A DNA stretch of 64,000 nucleotides from Kribbella amoyensis (GCF_007828865.1 NZ_VIVK01000001.1:2418001-2482000); one strand, 5' to 3'; shown: positions 40,186-49,575, counted from the stretch's first letter. Program-made: numbers and translations. The notes: generated by a model not told the origin, from the sequence alone.

Positions 40186-41499
40186 GTGGGGGCTTGGGAT
40201 ACGGAGCAGGTGCTCGCGCTGGCGCCTGATCCTGCCGCCGCGAAGGCAGGACAGGCGCAGGCACGGGTCGCCAAGTGGTCGGACGCCGGCCGCTCGGAGC
40301 ACGCGCTCTGGGGGTACTGCCAGGGCAGCGGCAAGAAGCCGTATCAGACGATGGTGGACCTGAGCGGGCCCGCGTTCCGGTGCTCCTGCCCGAGCCGCAA
40401 GTTCCCCTGCAAACACGCCCTTGGCCTGATGCTGCTCGGAGCAGCCGGCGAGCTCACCGCGACCGGCGAGCCCGACTGGGTGGACGCCTGGCTGACCGAG
40501 CGCGCCGGCCGGGCCGAGCGTGCCGCCGAGCGGGCCGAGCGCAAGCCCGGAGAGGTCGCCGATCCCCTCGCGGCGCAGCAGCGCGCGTCCCGGCGAGCCG
40601 ATCGGGTGTCCGCCGGGATGGCCGAGCTGCAGAGCTGGCTGGACGACCAGGTACGCCGTGGCCTCAGCGGCTTCGAGCAACGCGGGTACGGCGAGCTCAG
40701 CCGCCTCGCGGCGCGCATGGTGGACGCCCAGGCCCCAGGTGTGGCCGGTGCCGTACGCCGAGCCGCCGGCGTGGTCGGGCGAGGACACGACTGGCCCGGC
40801 GAACTCCTCGAAGAGCTGTCGCTGATCCACCTGACCGTGTCCGCGCACAACCGGCTCGCCGAGCTCCCACCGTCGTTGGCGGACACCGTGCAGACCCGCA
40901 TCGGCTGGACCGTCGAGACCGCGCGAGTCCGGGCCGAGGGCGAGAAGGTGGAGGACGACTGGCTGGTCCTCGGACGCGTCGTCGAACCGGACGAGCGGCT
41001 CACCGTCCGCCGTCTGTGGTTGCGTGGGGCAACGACTGGACGGCTCGCCCTGATTCTCGACTTCGCCGCCGCCGGCCGCCGACTGGAGCCGCTCCCCGCC
41101 TGGCCCGGGGAGTACGTCCCGGCCGTGCTGTCCTTCTACCCCGGCGCCCTGCCCCTTCGTGCCCTGCTCGACCAGACCGCGCCACGGATGCCGGCGCCGA
41201 AGCCGCACGGTCTCACCGCGCGCCAGGCCCTCGCCGCGTACGTCGAATCCCTCGCAGCCGACCCGTGGAACGAGCGCTGGCCCCTTGTCCTTCAAGGCGT
41301 TCGCCCGGCTCGGTACGGCGAGGGCTGGGCGCTGGTCGACGAGTCCGGTGACGCGTTGGAGATCCTGCCGTTCGTGGATCCGTGGAAGCTGCTCGCCGTG
41401 TCCGCGGGGGAGCCGGTCACCGTCGCCGGTGAGTGGAACCGGGCCGGCTTCCGGCCGATGACGTGCTGGGACAGCGATCGGGCGGTGATCGTGGCATGA
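40186..41499 (+). CDS. SWIM zinc-finger protein
   Basis: 437 residues. The SWIM zinc finger is FRCSCPSRKFPCKHALGL near residue 65 (CxC-x6-CxH, complete ligand set), following AKWSDAGRSEHALWGYCQG. The rest is helical with an Arg/Ala-rich linker and a C-terminal beta-rich half. SWIM domains bind nucleic acids or proteins. I chose the GTG at 40186 (GGAG before it) over a TTG 18 bases upstream. First gene of the operon; its stop overlaps the DUF5691 start (ATGA). Function unknown. Confidence 0.9.
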   Translation: MGAWDTEQVLALAPDPAAAKAGQAQARVAKWSDAGRSEHALWGYCQGSGKKPYQTMVDLSGPAFRCSCPSRKFPCKHALGLMLLGAAGELTATGEPDWVDAWLTERAGRAERAAERAERKPGEVADPLAAQQRASRRADRVSAGMAELQSWLDDQVRRGLSGFEQRGYGELSRLAARMVDAQAPGVAGAVRRAAGVVGRGHDWPGELLEELSLIHLTVSAHNRLAELPPSLADTVQTRIGWTVETARVRAEGEKVEDDWLVLGRVVEPDERLTVRRLWLRGATTGRLALILDFAAAGRRLEPLPAWPGEYVPAVLSFYPGALPLRALLDQTAPRMPAPKPHGLTARQALAAYVESLAADPWNERWPLVLQGVRPARYGEGWALVDESGDALEILPFVDPWKLLAVSAGEPVTVAGEWNRAGFRPMTCWDSDRAVIVA

Positions 41500-42887
41500 G
41501 GGGCTGGGACGGGCTGGTGAGCTCCGCGTTGCTCGGGACCGAGCGACGGCCGCCGCAGTTCGCGGAGTTGCCGCCGTCGATCCAGGAGCAGCTCGGCGAG
41601 GACCCGGGACTGCTCGATGCGGCCGCGCTGGCGACGCTCTACCATCGCGCGGGACGCCTTCCCCTGCAGGGAATCGCGCCGCTCCCGGTGGCCGAGGGCG
41701 AGGACCGTCCGTTGCCGCGGCCGAACGCGATCCGCCGGCTCACCGCGATGCTGGGCGGCTTCCAGACCGCGGCGCTCGGGGAGTGGCTGCGGATCGCGAC
41801 CGAGAAGGGCTGGGGGATCCCACCCGAGCACCTCCCCGCGTTGGCCGACTACGCGCGCGGCCGCTCGGAGTACAGGCGGTTGGTCGTCGAGGCGGCCGGG
41901 CGCCGGGCCGGGTGGCTGGCGGATCTCAATCCCGAGTGGCGGTTCCTGCACCAGGCGGTGAACGACGATCCGCAGGTGTGGACGCACGGCAACGCGTTGC
42001 AGCGGCGCAGCTGGTTCCGCCGGTTGCGGCAGCGCGATCCCGGGACCGCGCTCGACGCGTTGCGTGAGGTCTGGCCGACCGAGCCGGCCGCGGCGCGGAC
42101 CGAGTTCCTGAGTGAGCTGACTGCCCAACTGAGCAAGGCGGACGAGGAGTTCCTGGAGGCCGCGCTCGACGATCGCTCCAAGGAAGTGCGCCGAGCCGCC
42201 GCGAAGTTGCTGGCGCGGGTGGAGGGCTCGCAGTACAGCGAGCGGATGGCGGAGCGGGTCGCGTCATTCGTGACCGAGGAGCGTGGCCTTCTCACGGTCA
42301 CGTTGCCGCCGCGTATCACCAAGGCGATGGAGCGCGACGGTATCGACCCGCAACCGCATCCGGGATTGGGCCGCCGGGCTTGGTGGTTGCGGCAGCTGAT
42401 CGCCGCGGCGCCGTTACCCCCACCACGACTGCTGGATCTGCCGGTCGAGGGCGTCGGCTTCGAGGTGCTGCAGACGGCCTGGGCCGAAGCCGCGGTCCGC
42501 GAGCGGAACGTGGACTGGGCCCGCGCCCTGCTCACCAGCAACGCGTCCACGGACAACCGGACCGCCGAGCTGCTGCGCCTGTTGCCGGACGAGGAGTGGC
42601 CCGCCGTGATCGAGCAGTTGCGCAAGACGATCGACCTCGGCGACCTGGTCGGCGGACTGCCGGTGCCGTGGCCTGCCCCGCTGGGCGTGCTCGTGCTCGA
42701 CCAGCTGCGCAAGGCCGGTACAGCGCGGAGCTTCGCGCGGCTCGCGAGTACGGCCGCGCGCGCGGTACCGGTCGGGGTGCTGACGCATCCGCTCGTCCGC
42801 GAACCACCCGGCGAAGAGGACACCTGGCGCTCGCGCCTGATCGAGACCCTGAATTTCCGTCGTGAGATGTACGAGGAGCTGTCATGA
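41496..42887 (+). CDS. DUF5691-family protein
   Basis: 463 residues, largely alpha-helical and soluble, with WDGLVSSALLGTERRPP at the start. A HEAT-like stretch (FLEAALDDRSKEVRRAAAKLLARV) appears in the middle, and ETLNFRREMYEELS at the end. From memory this matches DUF5691, seen with SWIM and MoxR genes in actinomycetes. ATG overlaps the upstream stop and the end overlaps the MoxR start, both ATGA. The HEAT-like part may bind the partner proteins. No catalytic motif seen. Confidence 0.82.
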   Translation: MRGWDGLVSSALLGTERRPPQFAELPPSIQEQLGEDPGLLDAAALATLYHRAGRLPLQGIAPLPVAEGEDRPLPRPNAIRRLTAMLGGFQTAALGEWLRIATEKGWGIPPEHLPALADYARGRSEYRRLVVEAAGRRAGWLADLNPEWRFLHQAVNDDPQVWTHGNALQRRSWFRRLRQRDPGTALDALREVWPTEPAAARTEFLSELTAQLSKADEEFLEAALDDRSKEVRRAAAKLLARVEGSQYSERMAERVASFVTEERGLLTVTLPPRITKAMERDGIDPQPHPGLGRRAWWLRQLIAAAPLPPPRLLDLPVEGVGFEVLQTAWAEAAVRERNVDWARALLTSNASTDNRTAELLRLLPDEEWPAVIEQLRKTIDLGDLVGGLPVPWPAPLGVLVLDQLRKAGTARSFARLASTAARAVPVGVLTHPLVREPPGEEDTWRSRLIETLNFRREMYEELS

Positions 42888-43969
42888 CGACCACCGCAGT
42901 GATGCGCCCGCACGCCGAGGACGAGTACGCCGGTGAGCTGACCGCGCTGGCGGCCGCCGACGACCGGCCCCGGCCGCCGGCCTGGCGGCTGTCCCCGAGC
43001 GCCGTGGTCACGTACCTGCTCGGCGGGCAGGCCGGGGACGTGGAGATCAGCCCCAAGTACGTCGGTCCGCGGCGGCTGGTCGAGGTCGCCGTCGCCACCC
43101 TGGCCACCGATCGCGCGCTGCTCCTGCTCGGCGTCCCGGGCACCGCGAAGACGTGGGTCAGCGAGCACCTCGCGGCCGCGATCAGCGGTGACTCGACCCT
43201 GCTCGTCCAGGGCACCGCCGGGACGGCCGAGGAGGCGATCCGGTACGGCTGGAACTACGCGCAGCTCATCGCCCAGGGCCCGAGCGAGGCGGCCCTGGTC
43301 CCGAGTCCGGTGCAGCGGGCGATGGCCGAGGCGAAGATCGCCCGGATCGAGGAGCTGACCCGGATGCCGTCCGACGTCCAGGACGCGCTGATCACCGTGC
43401 TGTCGGAGAAGGCGCTGCCGATTCCGGAGCTGGCCACGGAGATCCAGGCGCACAAGGGATTCAACGTCATCGCGACCGCGAACGACCGGGACAAGGGCGT
43501 GAACGAGTTGTCCAGCGCGTTGCGGCGCCGGTTCAACACGGTCGTCCTGCCCTTGCCCGACTCGGCGGACGACGAGGTGGAGATCGTGTCCCGCCGGGTG
43601 GCCCAGCTCGGCTCGGCCCTGGAACTGCCGCAGCACGACACCGCGCTGGACGAGATCCGGCGCGTGGTCACCGTGTTCCGCGAGCTGCGGTCCGGGCGGA
43701 CCGAGGACGGCCGCACCGCGGTGAAGTCGCCGTCCGGCACCCTCTCCACGGCCGAGGCGATCAGCGTGGTCACCGGCGGACTCGCGCTGGCCGCGCACTT
43801 CGGCGACGGCGTGCTCCGCTCGTACGACGTGGCCGGCGGCATCCTCGGCGCGGTGGTGAAGGACCCGTCGGCCGATCGCGTGGTCTGGTCGGAGTACCTG
43901 GAGACCGTGGTCCGCGAGCGGGACGGCTGGTCGGACTTCTACCGGGCCTGCCGGGACATCGCCGGATGA
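42884..43969 (+). CDS. MoxR-type AAA+ ATPase
   Basis: AAA+ ATPase of the MoxR / chelatase class, 361 residues. Walker A is GVPGTAKT at residues 83-90. The Walker B position reads ARIEELTRMP, with Glu where the first acidic residue is normally Asp. Sensor 1 is VIATANDRDKG and the arginine region is SSALRRRFNTVVLPLP. MoxR ATPases act with vWA proteins to remodel or load metals into targets; the vWA partner is the fifth gene of this operon. Overlaps both neighbours by ATGA. Cytoplasmic. Confidence 0.93.
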   Translation: MTTTAVMRPHAEDEYAGELTALAAADDRPRPPAWRLSPSAVVTYLLGGQAGDVEISPKYVGPRRLVEVAVATLATDRALLLLGVPGTAKTWVSEHLAAAISGDSTLLVQGTAGTAEEAIRYGWNYAQLIAQGPSEAALVPSPVQRAMAEAKIARIEELTRMPSDVQDALITVLSEKALPIPELATEIQAHKGFNVIATANDRDKGVNELSSALRRRFNTVVLPLPDSADDEVEIVSRRVAQLGSALELPQHDTALDEIRRVVTVFRELRSGRTEDGRTAVKSPSGTLSTAEAISVVTGGLALAAHFGDGVLRSYDVAGGILGAVVKDPSADRVVWSEYLETVVRERDGWSDFYRACRDIAG

Positions 43970-46137
43970 CGGTGAGCCTGTTCGGGATCAGGCACCACGG
44001 GCCGGGGTCGGCGCGGGCGCTCGCTGCCGCCCTGGCCGAGCGGGGTCCCGATCTCGTCCTGATCGAGGGGCCGCCGGAGGCCGACAAGATCGTCGGGCTG
44101 GCCGGGGATCCGGAGATGGTGCCGCCGGTCGCGTTGCTCGCGTACGCGGCGGACGACTCGACCCGGGCCGCGTTCTGGCCGTTCGCGGTGTTCAGCCCGG
44201 AGTGGCAGGCGATCCGGTACGCGCTGGCGGCGGGGATCCCGGTGCGGTTCTGCGATCTGCCGGCCGCGTACCAGTTCGGGTCGCGTGGAGGCGAGCGCGG
44301 GATCGCGATGGACCCGCTCGCGACGCTCGCCGCGGCCGGTGGGTACGACGATCCCGAGCGCTGGTGGGACGACGTGATCGAGCACCGGCGGGACGGAGCC
44401 GAGCCGTTCACGGTGATCGCGGAGGCGATGGCCGAGTTGCGGCGCGACGAGGAACCGGTCGGCCGCGAGGCGCAGCGCGAGGCGTACATGCGGACCGTGC
44501 TGCGCAAGGCGATGAAGGAGGGGTACGAGCGGATCGCCGTGGTCTGCGGGGCCTGGCACGTCCCGGCGCTGACCGCACCGTTGCCCCCGGCAACACGCGA
44601 CGCCCGGATCCTGAAGGGCCTGCCGAAACGCAAGGTCGCCTGCACCTGGGTGCCCTGGACCCACGGCCGGCTCGCCGCGTCCAGCGGATACGGCGCCGGC
44701 GTCACCTCACCGGGCTGGTACCACCACCTGTTCACGGCACCGGACCAGGTCACCGCGCGCTGGCTGACCAAGGTCGCCCAGGTGCTGCGCGCCGAGGACC
44801 TGCCGGTCTCCAGCGCGCACGTGATCGAGGCGGTCCGGCTGGCCGACACCCTGGCCGCGTTACGGGAGCGGCCGCTCGCCGGGTTGAGCGAGGTCACCGA
44901 GGCGACCCGGTCGGTGATGTGCGGCGGCAACGACGTGCTGCTCGACCTGGTCACCCGCGAGGCCGTCGTCGGCGAACTGCTCGGCACGGTGCCGTCCGAG
45001 ACCCCGCAGGCTCCCGTGGCCGCCGACCTCGCCGCGCAGGCTCGCCGTCTGCGGCTGAAGCGGGACGCGGTCGAGCGAGTGGTCGACCTCGACCTGCGGA
45101 AGCCGAACGACCTGGAGAAGTCCCGGCTGCTGCACCGGTTGCGGATCCTCGGTATCGACTGGGGCGAGCCGACCTCCGACGAGCGGCGGAGCCAGGGCAC
45201 GTTCCGGGAGATGTGGACGCTGAGCTGGGACCCGGGGCTCGAGGTCGACCTGGTCGCCGCCGGCGCGCACGGGACGACCGTACTCGGCGCCGCCACGTCG
45301 GTGATGCTCGCCGCGGCCGCCGACTCGTCGACGCTGGCCGAGGTGACTTCCGCCTTGGAGCGTTCGCTGTTGGCCGATCTGGCGGACGCCCTGCCGGATC
45401 TGCTGGCGGGCGTGGACACCCGGGCCGCGAAGGACGCCGACGTGGGCCACCTGATGGCCGCGTTGCCCGCGTTGGCGCGCTCCGCGCGGTACGGGGATGT
45501 CCGCGGCAGCGATACCGGTGGGCTGACGGCCGTGGCCGAGCGGATGGTGGCGCGGGTCTGCGCCGGACTCGGGCGGACCGTCCACGGTCTCGATCCGGAG
45601 GCCGCGGCGAAGGTGCTGGAGTTGATCGACGGCGTCCAGGACGCGACCGCGTTGTTGACCGAGACGGTGCGGGACGAGTGGTTGCGGACGCTGGAGGGGT
45701 TGAGTGGCCGGACCACCACGCCGCCGTTGATCGCGGGCCGGCTCACCCGGTTGATGCTCGACACCTCTCGCGTCGAGGCCGGCGAGGTCGCGCTGCGGCT
45801 CGGGCGGGCGCTCTCCCCGGGCACGCCGACCGCCGACGCCGCGGGGTACGTGGAAGGCTTCCTGGCCGGTGGTGGGTTGCTGCTCGTGCACGACGAACGG
45901 CTGCTGGCGTTGGTGGATTCCTGGCTGGCCGGGATTCCGGACGAGGCGTTCGTCGAGGTCCTGCCGTTGCTACGCCGGACCTTCGGGACGTTCGCCCCAC
46001 CGGAACGCCGGTCCATCGGTGACCGGGCCCGTGCACTCGGGACCGGTGGTCCGCGGATCGTTGCCGACGACATCGACCTCGACGCCGAGCTGGCCGCGTC
46101 GGTGCTGCCGGTCGTAGCCCGATTGCTGGGGGTGTGA
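43966..46137 (+). CDS. DUF5682 protein, TIKI/EreA-like motifs
   Basis: 723 residues, the largest protein of the operon. The N-terminus has LFGIRHHGPGSARAL and DLVLIEGPPEAD, and near residue 195 VVCGAWHVPAL. This pattern of a Gly-His turn, a Glu after a beta strand and a later Gly-x-x-His recalls the TIKI/TraB/erythromycin-esterase superfamily, so a hydrolase-like N-terminal domain is possible. The remaining 500 residues are helical and Arg/Leu-rich with no known motif. ATG overlaps the MoxR stop. DUF5682 by memory; enzymatic role is only inferred. Confidence 0.85.
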   Translation: MTVSLFGIRHHGPGSARALAAALAERGPDLVLIEGPPEADKIVGLAGDPEMVPPVALLAYAADDSTRAAFWPFAVFSPEWQAIRYALAAGIPVRFCDLPAAYQFGSRGGERGIAMDPLATLAAAGGYDDPERWWDDVIEHRRDGAEPFTVIAEAMAELRRDEEPVGREAQREAYMRTVLRKAMKEGYERIAVVCGAWHVPALTAPLPPATRDARILKGLPKRKVACTWVPWTHGRLAASSGYGAGVTSPGWYHHLFTAPDQVTARWLTKVAQVLRAEDLPVSSAHVIEAVRLADTLAALRERPLAGLSEVTEATRSVMCGGNDVLLDLVTREAVVGELLGTVPSETPQAPVAADLAAQARRLRLKRDAVERVVDLDLRKPNDLEKSRLLHRLRILGIDWGEPTSDERRSQGTFREMWTLSWDPGLEVDLVAAGAHGTTVLGAATSVMLAAAADSSTLAEVTSALERSLLADLADALPDLLAGVDTRAAKDADVGHLMAALPALARSARYGDVRGSDTGGLTAVAERMVARVCAGLGRTVHGLDPEAAAKVLELIDGVQDATALLTETVRDEWLRTLEGLSGRTTTPPLIAGRLTRLMLDTSRVEAGEVALRLGRALSPGTPTADAAGYVEGFLAGGGLLLVHDERLLALVDSWLAGIPDEAFVEVLPLLRRTFGTFAPPERRSIGDRARALGTGGPRIVADDIDLDAELAASVLPVVARLLGV

Positions 46138-46140
46138 GCG

Positions 46141-47292
46141 ATGGACGACGAGCGGTTGCGCCGCTGGCGGTTGGTCCTCGGGAGCGAGGCCGAGCCGGAG
46201 AGCGGGATGACGCTGTCGGCCGCGGACAAGTCCGTCGACGCCGCGCTGGCCGCGTTGTACGACGCGGAGCCGGGCGAGACCGGGACGAAACGGTCCGCCG
46301 GCCTGGGTTCCTCGGCGCCGCGAGTGGCGCGGTGGCTCGGCGACATTCGCGGGTACTTCCCGAGCTCGGTCGTCCAGGTGATGCAACGGGACGCGGTCGA
46401 GCGGCTCGGCATCACCCGGATGCTGATGGAGCCCGAGTTGCTGGGCGCGGTCGAGCCCGACGTTCACCTGGTCAGCACGTTGCTCGCGCTGAACGAGGTG
46501 ATGCCGGAGGAGACCAAGCAGACCGCGCGCGAGGTGGTCGCCCGCGTCGTCGCCGAGCTCGAGCAACGGCTCGCCGAACGGACCAGGGCCGCCGTCACGG
46601 GCGCGCTCGACCGGGCCGGCCGGACCGCGCGGCCCCGGCACGCGGACATCGACTGGGACCGGACGATCCGCGCGAACCTGAAGCATTTCTCGCCCACCCT
46701 CGGCACGATCGTCCCGGACCGCCTGGTCGGGTACGCGCGCCGCAACCACAGCGTCCAACGCGATGTCGTGCTGGCGATCGACCAGTCCGGCTCGATGGCC
46801 GAATCGGTGGTCTACGCGAGCCTCTTCGGCGCCGTCCTCGGTTCGATGCGCGCGTTGCGGACCAGCCTGGTCGTGTTCGACACCGCGGTCGTCGACCTGA
46901 CCGAGGAGCTGGAGGACCCGGTCGAGGTGCTCTTCGGTACGCAACTCGGCGGCGGTACGGACATCAACCGGGCGCTGGCGTACTGCGAGACCCTGATCGC
47001 CCGACCGGCCGAGACCGTCCTCGTCCTGATCAGCGACCTGTACGAAGGCGGCGTCCGCGAGGAGCTGCTCCGCCGAGCCCGCTCGCTGGTCGAGTCCGGG
47101 GTCCAGGTGGTCGCGTTGCTGGCGCTGGCGGATTCCGGGGCACCGTCGTACGACGCCGACAACGCCGCCGCCCTCGCCGACCTGGGCATCCCGGCCTTCG
47201 CGTGTACCCCCGACCTCTTCCCCGACCTGATGGCAGCAGCAATCCGCCACGAAGACCTCACCCACTGGGCCGCCACCAACCTCGACCCCTGA
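46141..47292 (+). CDS. vWA-domain protein, CoxE-like
   Basis: 383 residues. A helical N-terminal half leads into a von Willebrand A domain with an intact MIDAS: DQSGS in LAIDQSGSMAES, the Thr in GGGTDINRAL and the Asp in LISDLYEGG. This matches the vWA partner of MoxR ATPases (CoxE/YehP-like). It starts 3 bases after the DUF5682 stop and closes the five-gene operon. It probably binds Mg2+ and bridges the ATPase to a client. Confidence 0.92.
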   Translation: MDDERLRRWRLVLGSEAEPESGMTLSAADKSVDAALAALYDAEPGETGTKRSAGLGSSAPRVARWLGDIRGYFPSSVVQVMQRDAVERLGITRMLMEPELLGAVEPDVHLVSTLLALNEVMPEETKQTAREVVARVVAELEQRLAERTRAAVTGALDRAGRTARPRHADIDWDRTIRANLKHFSPTLGTIVPDRLVGYARRNHSVQRDVVLAIDQSGSMAESVVYASLFGAVLGSMRALRTSLVVFDTAVVDLTEELEDPVEVLFGTQLGGGTDINRALAYCETLIARPAETVLVLISDLYEGGVREELLRRARSLVESGVQVVALLALADSGAPSYDADNAAALADLGIPAFACTPDLFPDLMAAAIRHEDLTHWAATNLDP

Positions 47293-47402
47293 GTCCCCCG
47301 AGAACCCGAGCCCGCCGGACCAGAACCCGAGCCGTCCCGAGTACTTGTCCGCAGTCGCGGGCCGCACCTGCTGGCCGCTCCCGCGGGGCGGCATCCGCGG
47401 GG

Positions 47403-47744
47403 TTAGCCGGCTAGTTCGAGGAGGGTGATTTCGGTGCCTGGGTCGGCTTCGGCGAAGCGGAGGGCCCAGCGGACGGCTTCTTCCTTGGACTCGACCCGGA
47501 TGATCGAGACGCCGGCGACGAGTTCCTTGGTTTCGGCGAACGGGCCGTCGACGACGCGGGGTTCGCCTCCGGGGAAGGTGATCCTGGCTCCGCTGGCGCT
47601 CGGCATCAGACCTTCGGCGGTGAGCAGGATGCCGGCCTGGCGCATCTCCTCCAGCACCTTGTCGGCCCGCGCGAGCATGTCCGGGTCGGGCGCGTTGCCC
47701 GCCTCGAGGTTGTCGTTCGAACTGTGCAGCAGCATGTACCGCAT
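47403..47744 (-). CDS. YciI/DGPF-domain protein
   Basis: 113 residues of the YCII-related DGPF family. MRYMLLHSSNDN opens the chain, and VVDGPFAETKELVAGVSII is the family signature, with KEEAVRWALRFAEA following. I chose the ATG at 47744, which has AAAGGGTG six bases upstream, over an earlier in-frame start. DGPF proteins are often paired with ECF sigma factors, which I do not see here. Function unknown. Confidence 0.88.
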   Translation of the reverse strand: MRYMLLHSSNDNLEAGNAPDPDMLARADKVLEEMRQAGILLTAEGLMPSASGARITFPGGEPRVVDGPFAETKELVAGVSIIRVESKEEAVRWALRFAEADPGTEITLLELAG

Positions 47745-47794
47745 CCGGCCCACCCTTTCGTCCACCTTCTGCCGACCGTAGCGGATCGGGCGGC

Positions 47795-48751
47795 TCAGGT
47801 GGGCGGGATCGGCGGGATGAGGTCCGCGCGTTCCAGCGCGGACCAGAACGCCGGCGGGATCGCGTGGCCGAGCAGCCCGGCGACCTCGGTGATCTCGGTC
47901 GGGGTGCGGGCGCCGACGACGACAGCCGGTACCGCCGGATGCGCGAGCGGGAACTGGACCGCCGCGGCCAGCAGCGGGACGTCGTACCGGCGGCAGAGGG
48001 TGCGGAGTGCGTCGACGCGGGCAGCGTGGTGCGGTGGGAGTTTGGGGTACGCGTTCGGCGCGGTGAGTGCCCCGCCTTGGAAGACGCCGGCGGCGAGGAT
48101 CGCGACGCCGAGGTCATGGCAGAGCGGGAGCAGCTCGTCGGTGGCGGACTGGTCGAGCAGGGTGTACCGGCCGGCCAGGAGGATGCAGTCCGGCCCGGTC
48201 GAGCCGGTCTCGCGCAGGAACCGGGCGGCGACGTCGGCGTGGTTGACGCCGAGCGAGAGCGCCTGGATCGTGCCGCGGTCGCGGAGCTCGACCAGGGCGC
48301 GGACCGCCTCGGTGGACGAGGTGCTGAAGTCGAGCTCGGGATCGTGGATGTGCAGCACGTCGATCCGGTCGATCCCTATCCGGGCCAGGCTCTCCTCGAA
48401 CGAGCGCATCACCGCGGCGTAGGAGTAGTCGAGGCGCGGGCCGACTCCGGCGGGCGGCTCGGCCCAGATCGGCTGGAGGTCGGGACCGCCTGGTTCGATC
48501 AGCCGGCCGACCTTGCTGCAGAGCACGTACTCCGGACGCGGGCGGCCGCGGAGCGCGAGACCGGCGCGTTGCTCGGACAGCCCGTAGCCGTACACGGGAG
48601 CGGTGTCGAACAGCCGGATCCCGAGCTCCCAGGCGCGGTCGATCGTCGCGATCGCCTGGTCCTCACCGACCGCGGCGAACATCCCGCCCAGCGAGGCGAG
48701 CCCCAGACCGAGCCGACTGACCGACAACCCACTCCGCCCGAGCGCAACCAT
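47795..48751 (-). CDS. aldo/keto reductase, aldose dehydrogenase-like
   Basis: NAD(P)-dependent aldo/keto reductase, 318 residues, TIM barrel. The catalytic tetrad is visible: Asp and Tyr in FDTAPVYGYGLSE, Lys in VLCSKVGR and His in VLHIHDPE. The sequence recalls D-threo-aldose 1-dehydrogenase / L-fucose dehydrogenase types. The ATG at 48751 is chosen; a GTG two codons upstream is equally possible and neither has a clear binding site. Substrate not certain. Confidence 0.9.
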   Translation of the reverse strand: MVALGRSGLSVSRLGLGLASLGGMFAAVGEDQAIATIDRAWELGIRLFDTAPVYGYGLSEQRAGLALRGRPRPEYVLCSKVGRLIEPGGPDLQPIWAEPPAGVGPRLDYSYAAVMRSFEESLARIGIDRIDVLHIHDPELDFSTSSTEAVRALVELRDRGTIQALSLGVNHADVAARFLRETGSTGPDCILLAGRYTLLDQSATDELLPLCHDLGVAILAAGVFQGGALTAPNAYPKLPPHHAARVDALRTLCRRYDVPLLAAAVQFPLAHPAVPAVVVGARTPTEITEVAGLLGHAIPPAFWSALERADLIPPIPPT

Positions 48752-48837
48752 CTCCACGCGGATGAGCGTAGAGCCGACCTCCGACAGTTCGGTCTCCCTG
48801 CAAGTGAGGCGGTGATCGAGCACCGGGCCGACCGGGG

Positions 48838-49575
48838 TCAGCGCCAGGTGATCGGGCCGAGGTTGTAGTACTGGTTGAAGGCCGGGGCCGGTTCGCCGGA
48901 GGTCTGGATCTCTTCGCCGTACGGTGGTTCGCGGTAGGCGATGACCCGGACCGGGCGGGAGGCGGCGGAGGCTTCGAAGTGGCAGACGATCCAGGTCGCG
49001 CCCTTGCGGTCGAAGCTGTCCGGCGGTGAGACGCCTTCGGGGCAGCTGCTGAGGTCGCCGCCGAGCAGGAGCAGGTCGGGGTTCTGGCCGTTGCGGCGCA
49101 GGCCGGAGAAGCGGGGGCTGATCAGGCCGGTCAGGTCGTTGCCGCTCTCGTTGGTGATGACGATGCGGGAGTAGTACGCGGTCTTGCCCTTCAACCGGGC
49201 CCGGCTCTGCGCGTCGTAGTTCCCTTCGAGGCGGGTCGCCGGGATCCGCTGGATCGGGCCGGGGGCGACGCCGATCACGCCTTCGGTGAAGGTCTTCGTG
49301 AACGAGTTCCGGTACCGGATCGGGACGATCGCCTTCCGGCCGAACGGCAACCGCGCGCCGGGGGTGGTCTGGCGGCCCTTGATCACCCGCAACGGGCCCG
49401 CCGGTGCGGTTGGCCGGGGCGTGGGTCTCGACGGGGGTGTGAGGGAAGGCGTCGGGAGGGGGGTCGGGGTAGGCGTAGTCACCGGTGGAGGTGGAGGGTC
49501 GGCGGCCTTCTCCTCGCCGGAGCACCCGGCCACTGTCAATACCGTGAGAGCCACGACCCCAGTACGCCACCTCAT
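48838..49575 (-). CDS. hypothetical lipoprotein
   Basis: 245-residue exported lipoprotein. The signal peptide MRWRTGVVALTVLTVAGC ends in a lipobox (TVAGC), followed by a long Pro/Thr-rich linker typical of surface spacers, then a beta-rich domain (FGRKAIVPIRYRNSF, SRIVITNESGNDLTG, SFDRKGATWIVCHFEAS). No known family recognised. It lies 87 bases upstream of the aldo/keto reductase in the same direction; a link is not supported. Confidence 0.8.
   Translation of the reverse strand: MRWRTGVVALTVLTVAGCSGEEKAADPPPPPVTTPTPTPLPTPSLTPPSRPTPRPTAPAGPLRVIKGRQTTPGARLPFGRKAIVPIRYRNSFTKTFTEGVIGVAPGPIQRIPATRLEGNYDAQSRARLKGKTAYYSRIVITNESGNDLTGLISPRFSGLRRNGQNPDLLLLGGDLSSCPEGVSPPDSFDRKGATWIVCHFEASAASRPVRVIAYREPPYGEEIQTSGEPAPAFNQYYNLGPITWR

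Noticed and set aside
43770..46415. An 881-codon minus-strand frame opposite the DUF5682 gene
   Set aside because: Ser/Arg/Pro/Thr-rich shadow frame; the plus strand has tight gene overlaps and recognisable domains.
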